This document shows, piece after piece, positions 9,601 to 16,070 of a stretch of DNA of 25,590 bases; the stretch's first letter is position 1; every line of letters starts with the position of its first letter. The position numbers were made by a program, and so were the translations under genes. The notes beneath the pieces are model-generated. The model did no database searches. It was not told the origin of the DNA and saw nothing but the letters and a program-made list of their open reading frames with translations. Location of the stretch: the NCBI GenBank assembly GCA_038245435.1, contig JBBRSL010000014.1, positions 1 to 25,590 of the forward strand, in the 5' to 3' direction. The stretch is from JBBRSL01 sp038245435. GTDB taxonomy: Bacteria > Patescibacteriota > Saccharimonadia > Saccharimonadales > CAIOMD01.

Positions 9601-10459
9601 CCGTGCACCAAAGGGTCAGGCGTTTATCTCTGATATCGCTGGTTCTGCAAGTGTCTGGGAAGAGGGTGACCACTATGTCGTACAAGTCAGCGCTAAAGAA
9701 GAGCAAGAACTAACCATGCCACTTTTGGGCCGAACACCTGGTGTTAAAAGCGGTCAAGAAGTTGTTATTGGTGATGTTATTGCCAGCCAAGAAGACAACA
9801 GTGAACCACTTGTTGCAAGCGTAGCTGGTAAGGTAACCTTCACCAAGACTGATGCCGTTATCGTACCAAAGGGTTCTGCTCAAGTACGTTATGAGATTCC
9901 TGGTTATAAGCAACTTGTTGTTGCCGATGGTGACATGCTTGATGCTGGTGATCGTTTGACGAGCGGTAGCATTAACCTGCATGATCTTATGCGCCTTCAA
10001 GGTGTTGAAGTTACGCAGCGCTACATCATGAACGAAATTACACGCATCTTTGCCAGCCAAGGTCAGAACATTGCAGATAAGCACCTCGAAATTGTTGTTC
10101 GCCAGATGTTTAGCCGTGTTACGGTTGAAGATCCAGGTGATAGTGAATTTGTTACCGGTGATATCGTCAGCAAGGCTGCGGTTATCGAAGCCAACGTTCG
10201 TCTTAACAGCGAAAAGAAGCAACCTGTCGAATTCAGCCAACTGCTTCTTGGTATTACGAAAGTTTCTACATGGGCGGATAGCTTCCTGTCAGCTGCCAGC
10301 TTCCAGGACACAACACGTGTTCTTATCGCAGCAGCTACAAGTGGTAAGGTCGATCACCTATATGGTTTGAAAGAGAACGTTATCTTGGGTCGCAAGATCC
10401 CAGTTGGAACTGGGTATACCCCAGACGAAGACGAAGATTCTGTTGACGAAGAAGAATAA
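6653..10459 (+). CDS. rpoC: DNA-directed RNA polymerase subunit beta', lacking both zinc-binding cysteine clusters
   Basis: The 1268-residue protein carries the catalytic NADFDGDQM motif with Mg-binding Asp519, Asp521 and Asp523. Conserved blocks include [39 protein letters not shown] and [19 protein letters not shown]. The N-terminal zinc ribbon, normally CxC...CxxC, is changed: the four cysteine positions are Pro66, Asp68, Val81 and Asn84. The second zinc site is also broken: Ala843, Cys910, Asn920 and Ser923. Only five cysteines occur in the whole protein. The frame is intact and core motifs are normal, so the gene is functional. Translation is coupled to rpoB through TAATG with GGAGG just upstream. 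The C-terminus is acidic ([11 protein letters not shown]). Confidence 0.98.
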   Translation: [1268 protein letters not shown]

Positions 10460-10481
10460 ATCTGTTTAAATAAAGGACTGT

Positions 10482-10889
10482 ATGCCAACGATTAATCAAT
10501 TAGTACGCAAAGGACGCAAGACCGCTGTTGTAAAAAGCAAGTCTCCAGCCCTACAGCGTGTTACCAACAACCTTAAGACGAAGTCTTATGAAAAACCTGC
10601 GCCATTTAAGCGTGGTGTCTGTGTAAAGGTAACTACCAAAACACCAAAAAAGCCTAACTCGGCTCTCCGTAAGGTTGCCCGTGTGCGCCTTACAAACGGC
10701 TACGAAGTATGGGCCTACATTGGTGGCGAAGGTCACAACCTTCAAGAACACGCAGTGGTAACACTCCGTGGTGGCCGTGTGCCTGACTTACCTGGTGTTC
10801 GTTATCACGTTGTACGTGGTAGCCTTGACCTCCAGGGTGTCGCAAACCGCAAAAAAGGTCGTAGCAAGTACGGCGCTAAAAAAGCCTAA
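10482..10889 (+). CDS. rpsL: 30S ribosomal protein S12
   Basis: The 135 residues start with the classical NQLVRKGR and contain TPKKPNSALRKVARVRLTNG and GGEGHNLQEHAVV. S12 sits at the decoding centre. An insert of about 13 residues before RGVCVKV resembles that of Gram-positive S12 proteins. The key loop reads GRVPDLPGVRYH: the nearly universal Lys88 (E. coli numbering) is Pro101 here. The Asp that RimO modifies in some bacteria (E. coli Asp89) and the following LPG are retained. The equivalent of Lys43 is present. A Shine-Dalgarno AAAGGA stands four bases before the ATG, 22 bases after rpoC, in the same operon. Confidence 0.97.
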   Translation: MPTINQLVRKGRKTAVVKSKSPALQRVTNNLKTKSYEKPAPFKRGVCVKVTTKTPKKPNSALRKVARVRLTNGYEVWAYIGGEGHNLQEHAVVTLRGGRVPDLPGVRYHVVRGSLDLQGVANRKKGRSKYGAKKA

Positions 10890-10897
10890 GCTTTTTT
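10878..10897 (+). other. A/T hairpin spanning the rpsL stop codon
   Basis: AAAAAAGC (10878-10885), loop ctaa and GCTTTTTT (10890-10897) form a perfect eight-base stem with the stop TAA in the loop. With only two G-C pairs it is at best a weak terminator or pause site. Most transcription probably continues to rpsG. Confidence 0.4.
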
Positions 10898-10903
10898 ACG
10901 AAT

Positions 10904-10954
10904 ATTGAAGATCGAATAACGAAGATCGATCTTCAATCTACAAACTTCAATCTT
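10904..10954. repeat. Inverted and direct repeats between rpsL and rpsG
   Basis: ATTGAAGATCG (10904-10914) pairs with CGATCTTCAAT (10927-10937), and GAAGATCGATCTTC is itself a palindrome at 10921-10934. CTTCAATCT occurs at 10931 and again at 10945. The 17-base stretch 10913-10929 recurs with 15/17 identity after tuf (15950-15966). Confidence 0.6.
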
Positions 10955-11032
10955 CGAACTTAAGTGGCTTCAGTGACCGCCAACCTGCAAAGGCTAGGAA
11001 CACACCGAAGTATTAAATAAAGGAGTACAGAA

Positions 11033-11518
11033 ATGCCACGAAAGAAAACCAAGAGTCTCGTAAGAGATATCCAACCAGATCGTAAATATAACTCTGTTCG
11101 AGTACAGCGCCTTATCAACCGCGTTATGCTCGACGGTAAAAAGCAACTTGCTGAGCGTCTTGTGTACGAAGCAATGGAAAAAGCTGCCGATAAACTTAAA
11201 GTCGAAAGCCCACTCGAAGTGCTTGATAAAGCACTTGATGCCGTAAAGCCAAACGTTGAGACTCGTTCACGACGTGTTGGTGGTGCCAACTATCAGATTC
11301 CGTTTGAAGTTCGGGGCCAGCGGCAAAGTCACCTAACCCTTATGTGGTTTGTGGCTGCTGCACGTGCTCGTAAGGGTATGCCAATGACCGATCGCCTTGC
11401 TGGCGAAATCATGGACGCCTACAATGGTACTGGCGCTGCTGTTAAAAAGCGCGAAGATACTCAAAAAATGGCAGATGCCAACCGTGCGTTTGCGCACTTC
11501 GCTCGAACGGTTTCGTAA
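11033..11518 (+). CDS. rpsG: 30S ribosomal protein S7
   Basis: The 161-residue protein has the S7 features RKKTKSLVRDIQPDRKYNS at the N-terminus, NRVMLDGKK, then ETRSRRVGGANYQIP and KREDTQKMADANRAFAHF near the end. S7 nucleates assembly of the 30S head by binding the 3' domain of 16S rRNA. In classical str operons S7 or S12 can act as a translational repressor; no such site is evident here. A strong Shine-Dalgarno AAAGGAG precedes the ATG. The gene follows rpsL after a 143-base gap with repeats, and its TAA is directly followed by the ATG of a 59-residue ORF. Confidence 0.97.
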   Translation: MPRKKTKSLVRDIQPDRKYNSVRVQRLINRVMLDGKKQLAERLVYEAMEKAADKLKVESPLEVLDKALDAVKPNVETRSRRVGGANYQIPFEVRGQRQSHLTLMWFVAAARARKGMPMTDRLAGEIMDAYNGTGAAVKKREDTQKMADANRAFAHFARTVS

Positions 11519-11698
11519 ATGGCTCGTTCGCCTGAAGACGCAGTTTCCGAAACAAGGGATGAACTTAAAACTCATTCAGAAACGCTAAATTCACTGGCAA
11601 AAAAAGCGGTAGATAAAGCATTTAACGATGCCACAAATGCGGGTTCGCTTGGCAGTGTTCGCGTCGATACGCGCTCATTAACCGAAATAGGCGACTAA
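11519..11698 (+). CDS. Small hypothetical protein, 59 aa, coupled to rpsG
   Basis: An ATG directly abuts the rpsG stop codon (TAAATG) and opens 59 codons to a TAA at 11696-11698. The product starts MARSPEDAVSETRDELKTH, continues with a probable amphipathic helix (LNSLAKKAVDKAFNDAT) and ends in DTRSLTEIGD. I do not recognise it. Arguments for coding are the stop-start junction typical of termination-reinitiation, codon use like that of its neighbours, and its position exactly between rpsG and the closing hairpin. Against it are the short length and lack of its own Shine-Dalgarno sequence. Confidence 0.55.
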   Translation: MARSPEDAVSETRDELKTHSETLNSLAKKAVDKAFNDATNAGSLGSVRVDTRSLTEIGD

Positions 11699-11709
11699 AG
11701 TCTTAAAAT

Positions 11710-11740
11710 ACATTGAGCCGCTCATTGAGCGGCTCTATGT
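11710..11740 (+). terminator. Hairpin closing the rpoBC-rpsLG unit
   Basis: GAGCCGCTC (11715-11723), loop att and GAGCGGCTC (11727-11735) form a perfect nine-base stem, extended by ACAT/ATGT after a T/T mismatch. There is no U-tract, so termination may be partial or the hairpin may protect the 3' end. Confidence 0.6.
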
Positions 11741-11749
11741 ATGAAGGCA

Positions 11750-11762
11750 TAAAATAGTATAT
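11750..11762 (+). promoter_or_regulatory. Leaderless promoter, TAAAAT-N7-ATG
   Basis: TAAAAT at 11750-11755 is followed by AGTATAT and the ATG at 11763. No Shine-Dalgarno sequence is present. Confidence 0.5.
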
Positions 11763-12080
11763 ATGAAAGATTTTGAGAAACAGGTTAATAACCTTTCGGT
11801 ACCTGTAAGACCGTGGTGCTTGGTGTGCCCAGATTTTAAAGATATGCTACAAAATACAGACCGGTATGGCACTACCGTCGATGGGGTGGCGGTGCTTGCG
11901 CTTCGACAGTGCATTCATCCGCCAATCGAGCACCCGACTCATCACCCGGACGGAACAGCGCTTGAGTATTGGGAAACTCGTCTACCTAGGTGCAAGCTAG
12001 GCGAAATCAAACTCAAAGTTGATGCCGAGCAGAACATGCGACGACTTGGGCTGAACGTATCATCACTTATGCGCGATTAG
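11763..12080 (+). CDS. Hypothetical protein with CxxC, 105 aa
   Basis: No family recognised. The protein has four cysteines: a WCLVCP pair (Cys19, Cys22), Cys50 in RQCIHPP and Cys77 in PRCKLG, with several His between them (IHPPIEHPTHHPD). This pattern could bind a metal, but no known zinc-finger order is evident. There is no membrane segment or signal peptide. It follows the hairpin closing the rpsG unit, has a -10 seven bases before its ATG, and stands 168 bases before fusA. Two other Cys-containing small genes occur in this window, at 16342 and 16741. Confidence 0.7.
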   Translation: MKDFEKQVNNLSVPVRPWCLVCPDFKDMLQNTDRYGTTVDGVAVLALRQCIHPPIEHPTHHPDGTALEYWETRLPRCKLGEIKLKVDAEQNMRRLGLNVSSLMRD

Positions 12081-12105
12081 TGCAAAAATAATCGGCCAAG
12101 TTTGA

Positions 12106-12205
12106 CCGTAAAAGCAGGCGCTAACACTAGTATTTTACGGATTAATTTGATAGAATTGACCCTGAACGTTTATTTTTTATGGCCAAAAAATGGCCAAAAA
12201 AGTAA
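12106..12205 (+). promoter_or_regulatory. fusA upstream region: inverted repeat, extended -10, tiny uORF
   Basis: CCGTAAAA (12106-12113) and TTTTACGG (12133-12140) form a perfect inverted repeat around a 19-base loop. TGATAGAAT gives an extended -10 at 12151-12156, predicting a start near 12163 and a leader of about 85 bases. The leader contains an eight-codon ORF at 12179-12205 built on a direct repeat of TGGCCAAAAAA. Its translation is unproven. Confidence 0.4.
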
Positions 12206-12248
12206 CCAACCAATATTTTATAAGTAAGCAAGGATTCGAGCAGACACT

Positions 12249-14339
12249 ATGGCAGCAAAAGCTACCCCAATGGATAGAATACGTAACGTTGGTATTATTG
12301 CCCACATTGACGCAGGCAAAACAACTACAACCGAAGGTATTTTGTACCGTACCGGTTTAAGCCACAAGATTGGCGCCGTGCACGATGGTGAAACGACGAC
12401 TGACTGGATGGCTCAAGAGCGCGAACGTGGCATCACCATTGTCGCTGCATCGGTGACTTGTTTTTGGAAAGATCACCAAATCAATATTATTGATACTCCT
12501 GGTCACATTGACTTTACGGTTGAAGTAGAACGCTCACTCCGCGTGCTCGACGGTGCGTGCGTTGTTTTTGACGGTAAGATGGGTGTTGAATCACAATCCG
12601 AAACAGTATGGCGTCAGGCTGACAAGTACGGCGTGCCTCGTGTTTGTTTCATTAACAAGATCAACCAAACCGGTGGCGACTTCTACAAATCTCTCGACTC
12701 TATTCACGCTCGCCTAAACAAGCGTGCCTTCCCGATCCACTTACCTATTGGTTTTGAACAAGCTATCAATGGGGTCGTTGACCTTGTTGAGATGAAGGCT
12801 TACACCTACAAAGAATTTGCCGATCACGAACTCGTTGTCGGTGAAATCCCAGCTGATATGCTCGACCAGGCTAAAAAATACCGCAGCTTACTAGTTGAAA
12901 ATGCAGTTGCCGAAGACGAAGCAATTCTCGAAAAGTATTTCGAAGTTGGCGAAGAGGGCCTTTCCATCCCTGAAATCAAACAAGCAATCCGCTCTGCAGT
13001 ACTTTCGGGTAACTTCTTTGCCGTATCCGGTGGTGATGGTCGTGGTGTGATTGTTGAAAAGGTCTTGGATATGATGAACGACTATCTCCCAAGCCCACTT
13101 GATCGTGGTAGCACATGGGGCACACACCCTAAAACGGGTGATGAAATCGAGCGCAAGCCAAGCGAAGCTGAGCCATTTAGCGCTCTTGCCTTTAAAATTA
13201 CAACCGACCCATTTGTCGGTAAGCTTGCTTACTTCCGTGTCTACTCAGGTAAAATCGTGGCTGGTTCTTACGTTCTTAACACCTCAACGGGCGAAAAAGA
13301 GCGTATCGGCCGTATTGTTCGTTTGCAAGCTGATAAGCGTGCAGATGTAACAGAAGTTGGCGCAGGTGATATTGCTGCCATCGTGGGCCTTAAGGGCACG
13401 ACCACTGGTAATACATTATCTGATCTTACGAACCCAATCTTGCTTGAAAGCATTGATTTCCCAGAACCGCCTGTCAGCATTGCTATTGAGCCTGCAACCA
13501 AAGCCGACCAAGAAAAAATGGGCATTGCTATGCAGCGCCTCGCCGAAGAAGATCCTACCTTCCGCATCAAGGTTGACCATGATACTGGCCAAACCATTAT
13601 TAGTGGTATGGGTGAGCTCCACCTCGAAATTATCGTTGACCGCATGAAGCGCGAATTTAACGTCGAAGCGAATGTTGGCGCGCCACAAGTAGCCTACCGC
13701 GAAACTATCCGTAAAGACGGTGTCGAAATTCAAGGTAAATTTGTCCGTCAATCTGGTGGTCGTGGTCAATACGGTGACGTATGGTTGCGCTTAAGCCAGA
13801 ACGAAGTCGGTAAAGGTTTTGAATTTATCAACAGCATCAAAGGTGGTGTTGTTCCAACCGAATACATCCCAGCTGTAAAAGCAGGCGTTGAAGAAGCAAT
13901 GGCAAACGGTGTTCTTGCGGGCTACCCAGTGGTAGACGTTAAAGCCGAACTATACTTTGGTAGTTATCACGATGTTGACTCTAACGAAATGGCCTTTAAG
14001 ATTGCCGGTTCAATGGCGTTCCAGGATGGTGTTAAAAAAGCCAGCCCAGTACTCCTAGAGCCAATTATGAAAGTCGTTGTTGTAACTCCAGAAGAGTACA
14101 TGGGTGACGTTATTGGCGACCTCAACAGCAAGCGTGGCCGTATTGAATCTATGGAAGACCTCCCGTCAAGCATCAAAGAAATTACTGCTTTCGTACCATT
14201 AGGTGAAATGTTTGGCTATACAACCAACCTTCGTTCAACGACTAAGGGCCGTGCAAGTTCAAGCATGGAACTTGATCACTATGCCGACGTGCCAAATCAT
14301 GTTGCCGAAGCGATTATTGCCAAAAACGCAAAAAGCTAA
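12249..14339 (+). CDS. fusA: Elongation factor G, with altered guanine-recognition motifs
   Basis: The 696-residue protein is a full-length EF-G. The P-loop is AHIDAGKT at 18-25, switch I contains RGITI, and G3 is DTPGHIDF. Domains III-V are present, with QSGGRGQYGDV in domain IV. EF-G catalyses GTP-driven translocation on the ribosome. Two nucleotide-base motifs differ from the norm: G4 is NKIN at 136-139 (Asp replaced by Asn139), and the G5 region reads SGGD at 260-263 where CGSA is usual. Conservation elsewhere argues for the main translocase rather than a specialised paralogue. The Shine-Dalgarno sequence AAGGA is 14 bases from the ATG, unusually far. It precedes tuf. Confidence 0.96.
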   Translation: MAAKATPMDRIRNVGIIAHIDAGKTTTTEGILYRTGLSHKIGAVHDGETTTDWMAQERERGITIVAASVTCFWKDHQINIIDTPGHIDFTVEVERSLRVLDGACVVFDGKMGVESQSETVWRQADKYGVPRVCFINKINQTGGDFYKSLDSIHARLNKRAFPIHLPIGFEQAINGVVDLVEMKAYTYKEFADHELVVGEIPADMLDQAKKYRSLLVENAVAEDEAILEKYFEVGEEGLSIPEIKQAIRSAVLSGNFFAVSGGDGRGVIVEKVLDMMNDYLPSPLDRGSTWGTHPKTGDEIERKPSEAEPFSALAFKITTDPFVGKLAYFRVYSGKIVAGSYVLNTSTGEKERIGRIVRLQADKRADVTEVGAGDIAAIVGLKGTTTGNTLSDLTNPILLESIDFPEPPVSIAIEPATKADQEKMGIAMQRLAEEDPTFRIKVDHDTGQTIISGMGELHLEIIVDRMKREFNVEANVGAPQVAYRETIRKDGVEIQGKFVRQSGGRGQYGDVWLRLSQNEVGKGFEFINSIKGGVVPTEYIPAVKAGVEEAMANGVLAGYPVVDVKAELYFGSYHDVDSNEMAFKIAGSMAFQDGVKKASPVLLEPIMKVVVVTPEEYMGDVIGDLNSKRGRIESMEDLPSSIKEITAFVPLGEMFGYTTNLRSTTKGRASSSMELDHYADVPNHVAEAIIAKNAKS

Positions 14340-14342
14340 AGC

Positions 14343-14642
14343 ATGACAAAGCAACAATCAGAGCGTGCAATAACCGACCAAGCACCGCACGATGCTACCG
14401 AAACCGAAGCTAACGGCATCATCGGTTTATTTAGCGTACTCCCAAAAGCATCATTCAACGTTGTCGGAGGTATCGGTAATTTCGCTATTGGCGTAGTATT
14501 TGAGAGCGTGCGAGGTGTTAATCACACAGTGCGGTCTTTGGGCGCAAAAGCTACCGTAGCACTCGAAATCGTCGTAGAAGGCATCCTTCGAGCCGATCAT
14601 CCAGAGCTTTACCCAGATGATGAGCCAAGCGATAAACAATAA
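14343..14642 (+). CDS. Hypothetical protein between fusA and tuf, 99 aa
   Basis: Not recognised. The ATG lies three bases after the fusA stop with no Shine-Dalgarno sequence, so translation is probably coupled to fusA. The first 22 residues and the last 18 are polar and acidic. The middle (about 25-82) is rich in Gly, Val, Ile and Phe (GIIGLFSVLPK, FNVVGGIGNFAIGVVF, ATVALEIVVEGIL) and could form amphipathic or membrane-contacting helices, though no clear transmembrane segment of 20 residues exists. Codon use matches the neighbours. Its placement inside the fusA-tuf pair suggests a translation-linked or simply passenger role. Confidence 0.7.
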   Translation: MTKQQSERAITDQAPHDATETEANGIIGLFSVLPKASFNVVGGIGNFAIGVVFESVRGVNHTVRSLGAKATVALEIVVEGILRADHPELYPDDEPSDKQ

Positions 14643-14656
14643 GTGCTAAATCACCC

Positions 14657-14686
14657 TTTACAAAAGGGTCGTATATTCGGTAAACT
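14657..14686 (+). promoter_or_regulatory. tuf promoter
   Basis: TTTACA (14657-14662), an 18-base spacer and TAAACT (14681-14686) precede tuf and give a leader of about 60 bases with the Shine-Dalgarno AAGGAG. The -35 lies in the loop of a hairpin ACCCTTT-aca-AAAGGGT, which might also terminate part of the upstream transcript. Confidence 0.6.
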
Positions 14687-14755
14687 AGACTGGTATGCGC
14701 GTGAGGCGTTGCCCTTTGCGCTAAAAAATTTATAACTTCAAGGAGAATCACCTAC

Positions 14756-15937
14756 ATGGCAGATTTTGACAGAACTAAGCCCCACGTTAACGTTGGTACT
14801 ATGGGTCACGTTGACCACGGTAAGACCAGCCTAACCGCAGCTATTACAATGACACTTGCAAAGCGTTTGCCAAGCGACGTTAACAAGCCAGTTAACTACG
14901 ACCAAATCGACAACGCACCAGAAGAAAAAGCTCGTGGTATTACCATTGCTACTTCTCACCAAGAGTATGAAAGCGAAAAGCGTCACTACGCTCACGTTGA
15001 CATGCCTGGTCACGCCGACTATATCAAGAACATGATTACTGGTGCTGCTCAAATTGACGGCGCTATCCTTGTTGTTGCTGCAAACGACGGCCCGTTGCCA
15101 CAAACTCGCGAGCACGTTTTGCTTGCTAAGCAAGTGGGTGTGCCTTCTATCCTTGTTTTTCTTAACAAGATGGACCTTAGTGATCCAGAACTTGTAGAAC
15201 TCGTTGAAATGGATATCCGTGAACTTCTAGCTAAGAACGGCTACGACGAAAACGCTCCAATCATCAAGGGCTCAGCTACCAAAGCTATTGAAGGCGACGA
15301 AGCTGCTATGGATTCAATTATGGAACTGGTCGCAGCTATGGACGAGTTCATTCCAGAACCAAAGCGCGAACTCGACAAGCCTTTCCTTATGCCTATCGAA
15401 GACGTTTTCTCAATCAAGGGTCGTGGCACCGTTGCTACTGGCCGTATTGAAGCTGGCGTTGTAAAGGTTAACGAAGAAGTTGAAATCGTTGGTATTCATG
15501 ACACCCGCAAGGTTGTTGTAACTGGTGTTGAAATGTTCAAAAAGAACCTCGATCAAGGTCAAGCCGGCGATAACGTTGGTATCTTGCTTCGTGGCGTTGA
15601 GCGCGACGACATCGAACGCGGTCAAGTTTTGTGTAAGCCAGGTAGCATTACCCCTCACACCGAATTTGATGCAGAAGTCTATATTCTTGCAAAAGAAGAA
15701 GGCGGCCGTCACACTCCATTCTTCAAGGGTTACAAGCCTCAGTTCTACTTCCGTACTACTGACGTAACCGGCGAAGTTGAACTTCCTGCCGACAAAGAAA
15801 TGGTTATGCCTGGTGACACTGTCACCTTTAAGGTAAAGCTTTTGGCTCCAATCGCCATGGAACAAGGTCTTCGCTTCGCTATCCGCGAAGGTGGCCGTAC
15901 TGTAGGTGCTGGTGTTGTTACAAAAGTAACCAAATAG
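14756..15937 (+). CDS. tuf: Elongation factor Tu
   Basis: The 393-residue protein delivers aminoacyl-tRNA to the ribosome as a GTP complex. The P-loop is GHVDHGKT at 17-24, G3 is DMPGHADY (the usual Cys is Met83), G4 is the normal NKMD at 137-140 and G5 is GSA. Domains II and III are complete, ending AIREGGRTVGAGVVTKVTK. Gaps relative to E. coli are minor. EF-Tu thus keeps canonical guanine motifs, unlike EF-G in the same cluster. The gene has its own promoter, Shine-Dalgarno AAGGAG and a strong terminator, and codon choice is strongly biased to NNC/NNT of highly expressed genes. Confidence 0.98.
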   Translation: MADFDRTKPHVNVGTMGHVDHGKTSLTAAITMTLAKRLPSDVNKPVNYDQIDNAPEEKARGITIATSHQEYESEKRHYAHVDMPGHADYIKNMITGAAQIDGAILVVAANDGPLPQTREHVLLAKQVGVPSILVFLNKMDLSDPELVELVEMDIRELLAKNGYDENAPIIKGSATKAIEGDEAAMDSIMELVAAMDEFIPEPKRELDKPFLMPIEDVFSIKGRGTVATGRIEAGVVKVNEEVEIVGIHDTRKVVVTGVEMFKKNLDQGQAGDNVGILLRGVERDDIERGQVLCKPGSITPHTEFDAEVYILAKEEGGRHTPFFKGYKPQFYFRTTDVTGEVELPADKEMVMPGDTVTFKVKLLAPIAMEQGLRFAIREGGRTVGAGVVTKVTK

Positions 15938-15949
15938 TATATCGAATTT

Positions 15950-15966
15950 CGTATAACGAATATCGA
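15950..15966. repeat. Short intergenic repeat, copy 2
   Basis: CGTATAACGAATATCGA matches the 17 bases at 10913-10929 (CGAATAACGAAGATCGA) at 15 positions. Both copies lie inside imperfect palindromes directly after a translation gene. Confidence 0.45.
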
Positions 15967-15998
15967 AAAGAGCTCCGAGCAATCGGAGCTCTTTTAAT
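15966..15998 (+). terminator. Intrinsic terminator of tuf
   Basis: AAAAGAGCTCCGA (15966-15978), loop gcaa and TCGGAGCTCTTTT (15983-15995) form a perfect 13-base stem ending in a T run. It can act in both directions. Confidence 0.93.
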
Positions 15999-16056
15999 TA
16001 AGTAATGAATATTTATCATAATTAGTAATGTTTAGAGGCTAGCTTTTTTGTTCTGG

Positions 16057-16070
16057 TATAATCTGTTTAT
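16057..16070 (+). promoter_or_regulatory. Leaderless promoter, TGGTATAAT-N8-ATG
   Basis: A consensus TATAAT at 16057-16062, with a TG motif upstream, is followed by eight bases and the ATG at 16071. No Shine-Dalgarno sequence is present. Confidence 0.7.

Noticed and set aside
3102..10459. Many reverse- and alternate-frame ORFs over rpoB and rpoC (for example 7315-7824 reverse)
   Set aside because: Low-complexity Ser/Arg/Leu-rich translations without start signals, fully explained by the polymerase genes.
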